Part shown: in pieces, positions 42,201 to 53,737 of the stretch
Position numbering within the stretch: position 1 is the stretch's first letter
Layout: every line of letters begins with the position of its first letter
DNA from: Flaccisagitta enflata
Taxonomy: Eukaryota; Chaetognatha; Sagittoidea; Aphragmophora
Direction of reading: 5' to 3'
Assembly (NCBI GenBank): GCA_965153355.1
Contig: OZ231128.1
Location: forward strand, 45,198,001-45,262,000
Length of the DNA stretch: 64,000 nt
Notes under the pieces: model-generated
The model's input: the letters and a program-made list of their open reading frames with translations, nothing else
Databases searched by the model: none
What the model was told of the DNA's origin: nothing
Program-made: the position numbers and the translations under genes

Positions 42201-44653
42201 TCCTAGCTTACTATTTTCCATCTTTTTTTTTTTTTTTCTTTTGAACTTCAATTGAAAATAAGCTACATGATATCTAGACTTGTTATGTTTTAACCTGATT
42301 GTTATCATTTTGATGTTTGCTTGCTCGTTTTTTCTATCTTTTATGAGGGTCTCAAGCTATTATGACATCAGCGGTTATAAAAGGCTGGATTTCTTCAGTA
42401 ATATGTATGATACTCCATACATATGCCCCTTTCTTTGTTTTAGACTTCAGAGTAAACTAATTGTAAATTATGACATTTTTGTCAGTGTCCTTTAAAGAAA
42501 CTCCATTTACCAATCGTTTCAAATCCCCATATAGAGATACATATGGGGTTTTAGTTTCCGTTCCCAGTACAAGTCTTTTTGAAATAAAGATAATACAGTG
42601 TAGCATTGGTAACTAAAAAATATTTTCAAAAGTCTCATCTTCTCTTTGACTTATATTTAGACCAGAGTTGGTTGGTTTTTAATTATATTATTATATATAT
42701 ACACATCTAGCGTATTTTCTAGCTATTCAAAGTATTGATCTAGCGAATTCTAGCGATTTTTGGGGGCCTAAATAGCGAATTTTTAAAAGCCGGAGTTCCC
42801 ACCATAGCTGACAGTCCCGGTAAACTGTAAAACATCAGCCAGAACGGAGGGGTGCGGTCCTTCACTCAATCCACAGCCTAAATGTATATTTGAAAAGCGC
42901 GGCAACTTTTGCTGTATTTTTGATGCTATGCGGCAAATTAGCAGATTCGGCACCTCTGATGTCGTTTGTGTCCAAATTCCCCACACAATTTGGATTTTAA
43001 GCTATCAAACTTTGCGTCTTCGAATCGACGATGCACTTCGGGAAAAACGTGGTTTGGAGCGCATCATCGAGAGAGAAGCGGAAGACGACGAGAAGATAGC
43101 TCGATTGACGGAGGAGTTGAACTCGGTGAGGGAGACGCGGGCCATTGAAGTGGGCAAGCGCAAGAAAAGATTGGCCTTTCTTAAAAACGAACTGCAAGAG
43201 CTCAAGGCCAAAACCAGGATGGAAGACAGTTTCTTGATGAAATCAACCATCGCCGAAGGTACGTCTATAGCACATGCACATGACTTTCGATCCTATATGA
43301 TGTCCATCTCTCTGTCCGCTGGACAGAAAAAAAATTTTTGAAGTCACCTCTATATGAGGCCCGCAAGTCGGTTGGTCCGTCACGCTCGAGTGAAAAAACT
43401 TGAAAACTCATTTTTAGTCGCGGACAAGCGACTCTATAAGAGGCTTTGTCCGTCCGTCCGTCCGTCCGTCCGTCCGTCCGTCCGTCGGTCAGTCCGTTGG
43501 TCCGTCACGCTGGAGTCAAAAAGTGGGAAAACACGCATTTCCGCCCCTGCCCACCCGTCCGCGACTGGTATTGGCCGTGTATCCGGCCTTGTTTCATCAT
43601 TCATGTCCCTCGTCACTTAATTCATTATCATATTTATCTATGGGTATTGGTTAGGTCTGAAAGAGCTGGGGATACATCTGGTAGAGCTCGGAATGGGCAC
43701 CGTTTTGGCCCGTGTATCAGTCCTTTCATTGCCATCGGTTGGTTCGTCGATCGTTCGATCCAAGCTGCTGCTTCAGTATTTTCAGATCGCTATTGAAGTT
43801 TTATCCTAATAGATACGCTTTTACTATTACTGATATCCTGCGATTGAGTAATCCGTTATCGGCTAACAACCTGAGTTGCTGATGGCCACTCGAGAGAAAA
43901 TGGAATTGAACATGTGTTCAACATCGGTGTTGAAATATCAAGTTTCCTATGAAACATTTGTGGAGCAAAGGCTGTGTATGTATCCTTACATGAATTGCAG
44001 TTGAGTGGAAGAGAAAGAGGAATGCTTACGACGAAGGTCGTTTGAAGAGCGACATAGCCACGATAGAAGACGACATAGAAAAGGAAACTCGGTCCAATGT
44101 GGAAATGGAGTCGTTCATTGGCCTTCATCAAGCCGAACTGGAGCAGCAGGTCGAATTGTGGATGGATAAGTATGAGAAGGACTACGACGCCAAAATGAAA
44201 GGTTAGAAAAGTTTGCAAGGAAAAAAGCTACTTAAAGAATGGTCTGCACAAAAGAGAAATTGTATAACAAGTTGTAATTTATAACCCATTAATGGTATTG
44301 TATTTAACAACCTTAGTTATCTGCAAAACAGGTGCTTGCTCCACAAACCAACCTTGATCCTGCTTCGCAATAATTATCTTCTACGCTCAGAACTGACCAC
44401 TTTGAAGAAGATGATGGCGGCTGACAAAGAGCGATTGGAGGAGCTGACCATTCTGTACGCCGAGTATGAGAATATCGTGGTGACAGACCGCATTGCACGA
44501 GAGCGAGAACGTCGTCGCATCGAAAAGGAAAGGCGCGAGAATGAAGCCACTTTGAGGATTCAGTCGTGGTGGCGTGGGGTCATTATTCGCAAAGGGCTGA
44601 GGCTCATGAAGCCACCGAAGAAAAAGAAGGGCAAGAAGGGTCGGAGGAGATAA
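39224..44653 (+). CDS. IQCD: Dynein regulatory complex protein 10 (IQ domain-containing protein D), six exons, 378 aa
   Basis: Exons 39224-39275, 39380-39501, 40405-40646, 43002-43258, 44001-44201 and 44391-44653 join in frame and end in TAA. The protein has an acidic N-terminal part (residues 1-138), then long charged coiled coil (about 139-340, such as LRIDDALREKRGLERIIERE and LEELTILYAEYENIV). It ends with one IQ motif, IQSWWRGVIIR (348-358), and a Lys/Gly/Arg tail. This order matches DRC10/IQCD, a subunit of the nexin-dynein regulatory complex that links axonemal doublets and tunes dynein in motile cilia and sperm flagella; the IQ motif is a calmodulin-type binding site. The 2.35-kb intron 3 carries a mariner-like MITE and a TAGCGAT-rich repeat. 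Exon 3 joins 43002 directly (DKRT then YQTLRLR). It is somewhat shorter than the human protein, mostly in the N-terminal region. Confidence 0.88.
39522..39830 (+). mobile_element. Hairpin-headed element of the GATGCG subfamily, DRC10 intron 2
   Basis: The head AGATACGTCCTCGCATCTC and GTCTGTCGGTCGG are followed by a (CATTCATAAAAAA)n core. It ends in GAGGACGCGTCGTTGGCTTACTTGCCCTTGTT. Related heads with GATGCG occur at about 26646 and 57645. Confidence 0.6.
40789..41354. mobile_element. Mariner-like MITE, 566 bp, DRC10 intron 3
   Basis: The element is a near-complete inverted repeat starting CAGTACCTTCCGAGCAAACC and ending GGTTTGCTCGGAAGGTACTG, less one or two mismatches inward. It is flanked by TA at 40787-40788 and 41355-41356, as expected for Tc1/mariner insertion. 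The centre of symmetry is near 41060 (GACAATTGTCC). No coding capacity. Confidence 0.88.
41968..42819. repeat. TAGCGAT-rich element with 12-bp flanking repeat, DRC10 intron 3
   Basis: GCTGACAGTCCC occurs at both ends. Inside, units TCTAGCGATTT and TCTAGCTAATT are scattered at 42010-42180 and 42710-42780 around AT-rich sequence. The class is unknown. Confidence 0.5.
43411..43595 (+). mobile_element. Hairpin-headed element, complete reference copy, DRC10 intron 4
   Basis: T run, head TAGTCGCGGACAAGCGACTC, TATAAGAGGCTTTGTC, nine GTCC units, GTCACGCTGGAGTCAAAAAG, CTGCCCACCCGTCCGCGACT and the tail GGCCGTGTATCCGGCCTTGTT. A truncated copy of the internal part lies just upstream (43340-43410). Confidence 0.85.
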
Positions 44654-44684
44654 GCGTTAAAGCGCCGATGTGTCGAATTACCAC

Positions 44685-44690
44685 AATAAA
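44685..44690 (+). promoter_or_regulatory. Polyadenylation signal of the DRC10 gene
   Basis: A canonical AATAAA lies 32 bases after the DRC10 stop codon, in the sequence CCACAATAAACGC. The position is short but normal for an animal 3'UTR. No competing signal is nearer the stop. Confidence 0.6.
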
Positions 44691-46590
44691 CGCTAATATC
44701 AGACACTTATCCATGATATTTGATCTGCTAGTGGAGATGGCTGGTTTTAGTTGAATTACTGAGGAAGTAAATCGCAAATAGGGATACAAATCTAGTTTGT
44801 GAACGACCCCAGATAAGCTAACACTGAAATCTCATGATTATTTTATTTTACAACTTCGATGATGAAATGTTTGCTTGAATAGTGGAAACCAGACAAAATA
44901 TTCATGGTGCAAATAGATTACCAGGCTGATCACTTTGCATGACTAAGCTGAAAAATTCGTGTTTGACCAGAAAGATCAGAAAGGTTACAACTATATTATT
45001 TTTTGGGCAGGGCCTCAGCTCAGTCTTCAAGTAAATCTATATTGATTTTAATGAACATTTTAATGGAATGTGTTTCTCATATTGCCAGTATCAGAAATTC
45101 CCATAGCGGATGTGTTAGTGAGAGGGGCATCTGCCCTGTATGAGCCAATGACTGATGCTTGATTTCGATTGGAGCGTGGAGCTTGGGATTTGAGACTGGA
45201 GGCTTACTACCACACCCTAACATTCACTGACGTAGAGGTATTGGGTACCACTGACCATCTTATGATTTAAGCTGATAGTTGAGCCTGGGATTTGAGCCTC
45301 GATGCTGGTATTTGAGCCTCGAGGCTGGTATAAGTATGTACTGCATGATTATTCCTGGAGGCCCAAAATGTCTCTGCTGGGCCCTGATTAAGCTTCGACT
45401 AGTTATGGCACAAGCAAGTTCTCCTTTGAAAAGCGCTTTGGTAGGGATGTAGAGGTGCAGCGTTTGCAAGAGGTGTAGAAAGAGGTGGTGGTGTTCTTTC
45501 TTTTCCGTTTTGTGTCACTACATCTGAAGAATTGCAAATAGTAGCTTCCAATTTACTTGCGTTTATGGCCAGTATATACTCGCTCAAAAGAGAAAAAACA
45601 GAAAACAAAAAATAGAACAAAACAAAACAAAGCAAAAAAAGAGAGAATGAAAAATAGTGAAGACAGGATCGAAAACAAAAAATCAACACCAAGAAAACAA
45701 ATGCGGGCGCGAAAAAATTTTTAATTCGAAAATCTTTATTAGGTCAAAATTGTTCATTTGTTCGAAATTGGCCTTATTTGGATTTTCGACCTCAATTTTG
45801 ACCATCTTTCTGAAGGAATATCAAAAAAAGAGGGGCACTTTCTTCACACAGTTTTTCGCAAGGATTCTGAATCTGCAGTCAGATTTACAAACTTCTTATT
45901 TTGAAATTTTGACCTGATATCTACTTTGACCTAATACATCCGCCATAAAAAATTTCAAAAAAAAATTTTTCTGCTCAATTCCTAATCTTTGGTGTTTTAT
46001 CTGAAAAGCCGCAAGGATGAGTACTTTTCAGTAAAATGAGTTATTCTGGTCCGTCTAGGCCCATATTTTATGCTAGTGACGTTTCAATCTGTTATTCCTT
46101 CCTCTTGTGAAGGCTCACGCTATCAACCGTGAACTTAAATTTCGTCATGTCTATTGCCAATCGTTATCATTGTTGTCATTTTGATTGCCATTGAATTTTG
46201 TTGACAATGAGATCGCTCTATGGTCTAAAGTCATTATGCCATTTACATTTTCATTTTCAGTAGAGCTCAACTGAGCTTTACTCATTTCTTGTCATTTGTT
46301 TCTGATGGACTGAGCGATGTCGCCTCAAAATGGTTTCCTGACAAAAGTCCCATTGCTGTAGTCATATGGGAACAAAAAAGGATTCTCTCTTCGGAAGCCT
46401 TTCGTGTCTGGAGCATCTAACAACTTGCATAATATTTGTTCTAAACACTTCTTCCATCGAACATCAATACTTTTTGACGTCATTAGAGCTATAGATACCT
46501 GTACTACGCTTGGATATAAATCTGCGTTGTATTCATAGTTATGGTTTTATTTGCTGTGACTGTCACCTGCCTTAAAATGGGATTATGGTA
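44691..46590. other. Intergenic after DRC10, no gene recognised
   Basis: It holds decayed GAGCCTSGATGCTGG minisatellite (45270-45330) and one arm of a foldback related to 25150-25785 (about 45720-45945). No convincing exon on either strand. Confidence 0.45.
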
Positions 46591-46596
46591 GGCCTT

Positions 46597-47130
46597 ATTG
46601 GGCAGCGGCCCCAAAGGGGATGAACGCCTATAGAACGGGGGAATTAAGTTTGCCATCCGATTTGTATGTATTAAGTTTTCCATTTTGGCCCAGATTCTGG
46701 TCGCAGTAAATTAAGATTCTGGCCTCTCAGATCCTGGCCTCTCAGATCCTGGCCTCTAGACACAGATCCCTCTCTCCATGACACAGGTCCTAGCCCCAAA
46801 GACCTAAATCCTGGTTTCAAAGACCCTGGGAGGAAGAGATGCCATGGGTCCCGCAAGGGCCCTCATTGGATATCCTATTCTCACCCTCACTGATCTCAGT
46901 CTTGAAGACCTAGATCTTGGTCTCAGAGACCCTGATTTTAGTTTCCATAATAAACATATTGGCCTCTTTCTCTAGAATCTAGGTCCTGGATGGATGGACT
47001 GACTGAACAATCAACGGACTGTCCAGTAGATGGACTGCCTTACCAACAGACAGGTGGATGGATGGATTGACGGACAGATATCCTGTAGTCTCCAGGACTT
47101 TGCCTCCTTCAGGGCCATTACCATGCTTCC
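46597..47130. mobile_element. GGGCAGCGG-capped minisatellite element, copy G
   Basis: GGGCAGCGGCCCCAAAGGGG and a decayed GAACGCCTATAGAACGGGGG are mirrored by ATCCTGTAGTCTCCAGGACTTTGCC and TTCAGGGCCATTACC. The core repeats TCTCAGATCCTGGCC-like 17-bp units, and a (GGAT)n/(GGAC)n tract precedes the right end. Confidence 0.65.
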
Positions 47131-47394
47131 CTGTCAAATCGCGTTAGACTATATTCAACCCTAAATCCCAATACACAACCCTAAATCCTTCTACTAGATT
47201 CCATGTCATCTTGCTTCCTTGGTGATCCATCTAGGTACATCTACCCTACTATGCACACGTTACAAGTTATGTAATTAAATTTGTGCTTTCCCTACAAATT
47301 TTTCATAGCCGTTGCTGGGGGTCGAATGTGATTGTTCTGTGATTTATGAAACTTAGTAAAGAAGATGAAAGCTATAAAGTCTGTCTGTCTGTCT

Positions 47395-47422
47395 CTGCTC
47401 TCTCTCTCTCTCTCTCTCTCTG

Positions 47423-47454
<32 letters not shown>

Positions 47455-47545
47455 GTCTGCCTCTCTCTCTCACAAACGCACTCACCTCTCTCTCTCTGTC
47501 TTTCTCTCTCGCTCGCTCGCTCGCTCGCTCGCTCACTCACTCACA
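47395..47545. repeat. CT, GCTC and ACTC microsatellites
   Basis: (CT)n blocks, then (GCTC)n and (ACTC)n, then GC-alternating GCGCGCGCGC (47563-47570). The short ORF ending at 47711 is too repeat-dependent to call. Confidence 0.9.
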
Positions 47546-48150
47546 CACTCAAACACAGGCGCGCGCGCGCACTCACATACGCATGCACACAAACGCGCTT
47601 ACCCTCTCTCCCCCCCCCCTCACACTGTTGGATAGAACTCATCCCAGATGGACAGAGGAGTACTACCTACGTGCTGTGGATGACGACATTAGACCGAGAA
47701 GAACTATATGATTGATCTGTACAGAGGAAAGTCCGTCTAACCATGAGTGCAATAAAAATGGCCGATTTTTCAACAGCTTTGAGCGCAGGTTTTGGTCAAA
47801 ACATTCTTGGGACTAGAGTTTGGAGTTTCAAACAAAATCATCTAGTGGCATATAACGGAAGTATATATGAGATTATATGCATAGTAGGTTGCGTATAAGT
47901 GGAGTTTTTAGCCTAAAAAACGCTTTTTAACGTTTTTTGTTTTTTTTTGGTAGTATTACAATTACTACTTTTTTTTAAGATGTAACGAGTTTCCCAGTGT
48001 CTGTGATGCATCATTGACTCGTTAGGAAAATACTTGAGCAAAGCATGGTGGTGTTTTTTCGTCAATAAGAAATTAGAAATTTTGTTACCATTTTGTTTGG
48101 ATTAACATTAATAAGAGCATGGCGATCGACGTGATATCTCCGTTTTGTTT

Positions 48151-48153
<3 letters not shown>

Positions 48154-48226
<73 letters not shown>

Positions 48227-48369
48227 TAAACGGACAGACAGACAGACCCAGACCAAGATTGAGACTTAAACAGAATAAAGGACACTTCATGAAAATATGA
48301 TTGGCCTTTTGATTTTTTCTATCTCATCTCATCTCATCTATGGGTCCATTGATACTCTTTCTTTGTTGT

Positions 48370-48415
<46 letters not shown>
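48154..48415. repeat. Two GA microsatellites
   Basis: (GA)n at 48154-48213, followed by (GACA)n, and (GA)n at 48372-48415. From 48430 to 49880 I see AT-rich DNA with GAAAAATGAAAAGT runs and no convincing exon. Confidence 0.92.
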
Positions 48416-48418
<3 letters not shown>

Positions 48419-49904
48419 CACAAACAGACAAAGACAAGAACTAGATTCTGGACTCATTTCTGCATTTCTTTTGGGATGATACAATCTTGATATCAGCATG
48501 AGGGAGAAATATCGATCATTTATTTTATTTTATTTTCTGTTTTATCAAAACAATTCAACTTGTGAAATATATATAACTCAATAATATAATGAAAAATAAT
48601 TTGATTGACGAAATATGAGTAAAAAATATTAGATATAAATCAAATAGATATAAAAAGTGACAACAGAATTTTTAAAAGTATATTGTACAAGTAAAGATAA
48701 AAAAAATGAAAAATGAAAAGTGAAAAATGAAAAGTGAATCATGAAATATAAAAACTGATGATAAAAAAAATAGATAAAAAAAAGAAATGAAAATAATCTT
48801 TTGATGCTAGCAAAAAAATTCTGGAAATTTTTTTCTAAATTTTCAAAATGATCATAGAAAATCCACTATGAATTCCCTAAATCTTACCACTCCTTCATTG
48901 CCAAGTGATAAACCTGAAAAACGCCAATGGGAAACTCATTTTGGCGCCAAATACGTTTTTGCGTGTCATCTGCCACTTCCGGTAGAGGTGGCGTATAAAA
49001 AAGCGTATAGGTAAACTCTACTTGGGACCATCCTAAAATTCATGCATTGTAAAAACATATCAAAATTATCTTTCATTTGAGTCCATGCAGCAAATTTTTT
49101 CTCAATTCTTTTAGAAAATATGACAGATTAAGGGCTTACAACTAAATTGCCACCTCATGAAAAAAGGGCTGAGTTTGTCACTCGGATTTTCTGAAATGTT
49201 TTAGATGAGTAAAAATGATAGTAGATCTTAATCGATTTCGATGAAATTTTAGGGGCTAGTTGACCTGTATTTGCCCCAATATCAATTTTATTTTTATCAA
49301 TATCGGGCAACGTCTTCTGTGATTTTTTATGGAACCATGTAAAGACACCATGGGCAGTTTCAAAATTAAGCGGTTTTGCTAATCTTACTCTCATTTGCAT
49401 ATTCATTGAGTTAGTGGTCCCACAAAAGTTTCAAATGAAAGATCTTTTGAAGGGCTTTCAAGGTGTCATGAATTTTGCTATGTTCAGATGAATTTTTGAT
49501 CCTTTACAGACCTTTCAAAAATCGGCCATTTTTATTGCACTTATGGTTAGGTTAGAGCCCTGGTGTACTCCCTGAGACGCGTGGGTGAATGTAAAATGTT
49601 CATGTCATATCTTGTCAGGTTGCATCGGGGGAAGATGTTAAAGCGTCTACGCCTTCATGGCCCATTGATCTAGGTACGTCTAAGTTCAATGATCCGCGGC
49701 CAAATATTCACTTCAGTCTGGTTTTGACATTTTGACATTGGATTGATAAACCTTATCCAACAAGTGCGATCTTCTCCGATTTGCGCATGTTCGTTACGGA
49801 CCCCTTTTTATGGTTTCCCTTTCTCTCTTTTTCTGTCTCGTGATCTTTGATGTTGATGTCGATCATAGATCGTCCAAAAATCACTGCGCACTTAGACGGC
49901 CCAG

Positions 49905-49944
49905 TATATAAGCTCGGGGATCCGACTCCGATCTCTCATCATTT
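49905..49944 (+). promoter_or_regulatory. Candidate core promoter (TATA box plus initiator) upstream of UBE4B
   Basis: TATATAAG at 49905-49912 is followed about 34 bases later by TCATCATTT, which contains an initiator-like TCATTT. The spacing suits an RNA polymerase II core promoter on the plus strand. The UBE4B start codon is about 940 bases downstream, so it could serve that gene through a long 5'UTR or 5' exon, or an unannotated transcript. The ATG-containing stretch between holds no convincing ORF. Confidence 0.3.
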
Positions 49945-50879
49945 GTCCGTCTTCGTCTTTTTCGTTTCATTTCATTTACATATCTTTGTTTATTTTCTTA
50001 TGTTTTCAACTCGCCATCATTGACTTGTTATCCAACTATTTTTATCTTATTTACGTCGTTGCCTCGTTTATTTTATTCTCGTCTCCATCTGAACTCCTCG
50101 TCTTGGTGTAATTACTTTTTTCTCCGTTGGGAAACAAATTATAAATTTAAAAAATTCCAAAGTAAAAAACAAACAAACTTGACTCTCGAAATCGTTGATA
50201 ATCTTTTCTCTCTCGACTCATTGTGATTTTTTGCAACGGGGCAAAAAGAAACTCCCTTGAAACTGCCAAAAGGAACAGCCCCAGACATTGGAATATATAT
50301 TTGCACTTAATCGTAAGTATCGGGTTATTATGTTTACTATGACGTTGACGTTTTGACCTAGAAAACTGATTTTCATCATCTTCATGCCGTTAAGTTGACT
50401 AATTTGAACTGTCTGGTCTCTGGTGACTGTTCATTCATTACTCTTAACATGATGCACTAGTTATGTTATCAGCCTAATATTTGGACTAACACTATAGACT
50501 TCAAAATCTCCCATTGTGCGGCAAAGTCTATGCCTTAAAAGCGGGCATGCCTTACGTAGTAGCAAGTGCGCTTTTACGGTGCTCAACTGTACCAAGTTGA
50601 CATGGTGATGTCTAATTTGCGAATTTCCTTCCCTCAAACCCCAGTGATCATACGCTTTAGTCATTGTCCTCTTCGGAAAACAAACGACTTAAAAGATCCT
50701 TAGAAACGTGGATAAAAACTTCAAGGGGACCCTAGTTTGCAAGACTTTTCACCAACGGCGCCATATCCGCCGACCATGGGTACCACGGAATATTAACTCG
50801 GTACATTGTCATTATTGTCAACCTCCTAACACTGTCGTTGTCGGCAATTGAAAACTAAACTAATTGATCGACCGCGAGG

Positions 50880-51331
50880 ATGAGCGAATTGAGCGCGGAA
50901 GAAATGCGGCGGCGCCGTTTGGCGCGCTTGGGCGGCGGACCGGCGCCCACTCCGCCCGTACCCACGCCCACTGGTGAGGAAGTCATTGCATGAAATGTTG
51001 AAAAGATGCGAGAACAAGCTCTTGAATCTTGATTCTATCAAGCAGCATACCATTTACACCATTTTGAAACCTAGAAAATTTTACGTCCTGATTATGTCCG
51101 TTTGTTTTTGTTTTCATTATAGTGGCGCCATCGGCGGAAGAAGCGAGCCAACAACAGTCCCCACTGGGCGCCGCTTCCTCGAATCTCCAGTCGTCGCCAA
51201 CTTCAGAGGCGGCCGCCGCTTCGTCTTCCTCTCCCTCCATATTAAAACCCACCGATTCCAGCCCGTTGCCCTCACCCTCAAAACCCATCAACATCAGAAA
51301 GGCCGCTGGCGACAGCACGCCAGGGTGGGTT

Positions 51332-51386
<55 letters not shown>

Positions 51387-53667
51387 CACTCTTTCACACT
51401 CTCTCGTTCATCCGCATCCATTCATAAAACAATCATATCTGCCTCTGCTCTTTCTCCCATTCACGCCTACCTTTCTTTCCACCCTTCCCCCCACTTGAGT
51501 CATTTCTGTCTTTACTTATCCTGTCAATCTATCTTTTTCTTCCTCCCTTTATCTTTTCATACTATTTATCCCTCTTATCAATATGTAAGCCTTCTAAGGG
51601 TTTCTCTACATATTTCCTCATTTCAGCAATTCGATGCCCACGGGATCTGCGATGGCGGAGGCCGCCATGATGGGCGCCAGCGTGGGCGAAAACACCGTCG
51701 CCTCGGTGACGCCAGCTTCGACACAGGCCGCCAATCTCGCCGCCGCCGCTGCCGTCGCTGCTATGGGTTCCCCCGCAGCCACCACTCAACCTATCCTCTG
51801 CAAACCCCAAATCAGTCAGGAAATGGATTCTGGAATCGAAAACATGGACATGGATGAATATCCTTCCTCGTTAGGGGTGAGCAATGAGCTTATAAATATC
51901 GATGGGATGTGATTGCCATGTCAGAGTGCTCACACGTGTCCAAAAGGGCCGCGTGCGTTTAGCGCGGGCAGTTCGACGGGGATTTAGTGACCGTCGCTCA
52001 AAATAGGGATCGCGCTTAAGTGGACAATTGTGTAGAGAGGGTAGATCTTGAAGTGATAACTGAAAGTGGTCTAATAGTTGAGATAAAAAACATTGTTCTT
52101 GCTCAGCTGTGCACTCCGTCCAAGATGGGCGGCATTACGGCGCCATCTGTGGATGATGGGATGCTTTTCGGCGATTCCCGGCCCTCTCGTCGAAGACTTC
52201 GCACCGAAAGCAACTCAGAAGTTTCGGAGGAACAAGTCGTCAGGTGAACTTTTCTTTTGAACATTTCATCCTCAATCCTTTCTCAAGCCCGGCTTTTTCT
52301 TTCTCTCTTTCTTTCATTCATTCATTCATTCATTCATTCATTCATTCATTCATTCATTCATTCATTCTTTCTTTTTTTCTTTTTTTCTTTTTTTCTTTTT
52401 TTCTTTTTTTCTTTTTTTCTTTTTTTCTTTTTTTCTTTTTTTCTTTTTTTCTTTTTTTCTTCAGTGTCTTTGCCTTTTGATTTTATTACTCTTATTTGTC
52501 TTTACCTACCGTAGTTCTGGTTTTGGCTTGAAATCTTATCAAACCAAGCGAAGTGGCACTCTCTATCTGCAATAATTCATGATCATTTCTATTAAATCCT
52601 AAAATCTCAATCAAAATAAACCTGTATCAAATGATATCAGCTTATCTGGTTGTATAACAAATTTCGCTTTAGTTTGTTTCTTTAGATATAAGGGCCAATT
52701 AGCACAATTCAAAACGAAAATGCTTCAATTTTCTGTTTTCTTTTTAAATTTTTTATCACCCAGTATAAAAGGCAGTAAAGCCTATTTCAAATGATTTTAA
52801 GCAGTCTGACATGTCTGTATATACATCGATGATTATTTTGGTTACCCCACAATCGTAACCAAGAAAAACTTGAAAACCCACACTTGTTTGAGCTTGAAAG
52901 ATCGCTTTGATATGTTGAGGACTGAGCCGGACTTACCCTCCGCGGGGCCCTAGGCTTGACTGCTACCGCGGGGCCCCCGAGCCCCCCTCCATGGGCCCTA
53001 CTACCCCTTTCCCCCAGTTTCCCCCCCCCCTTTTCCTTTACCAAATGCCCATTTGGTACAACATTGGTATTTATTTCTTTTTGTTTATAACATATTACAA
53101 TAAGATTTTTTCTGCAAATTTTGAATATATTTAATTTTTATAAGTATCTAACAAATTATAGTTTGCAACTTCATAATAAGCAAGAGATTGAAAAAAGAAA
53201 ATTTTCCAAAGATAAAAAAAAATTAAGCAGTTCCCCTTTTGAATTAAACACGAGAATGAGTTTCTTTGATACCTCAATATCTTATCTGTAACAATGGAAC
53301 TTTTCTTTTCTTTTTTAATTTTCTTTCTTTCTGTGTTTCTTTTAGTCTTCTTGTCATTCTCTCCCTGTCTTTCTCTCTTGCTTTTTTTATCTCTTTTTTT
53401 TCTTTTTTTGAAGATGGGGGCTCTACCGCGGGGCCCCCCTTACCGCGGGGCCCTAGGCTTAAGCCTCTTAAGCCTATTGGGAAGTCCGGCTCAGGTTGAG
53501 GAAGATATCTTTTTGCCTCGATAGCTCAAATATTGGAAAAAGAAACCAGTGCTTTCTTGTTAACTTTTATATTTTCTATTCCTGCGTTTAAAAGAAAAAA
53601 CATCACTAGTTCAAAAACACTGAGGCTATTTCTTAAAGAAATCATAAGTTTTCTGCAATGAATGATG

Positions 53668-53737
<70 letters not shown>

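Noticed and set aside
47346-47711. ORF ending LDRTHPRWTEEYYLRAVDDD as a coding exon
   Set aside because: Most of it is translated microsatellite. The short unique tail is also open in another frame and has no partner exon.
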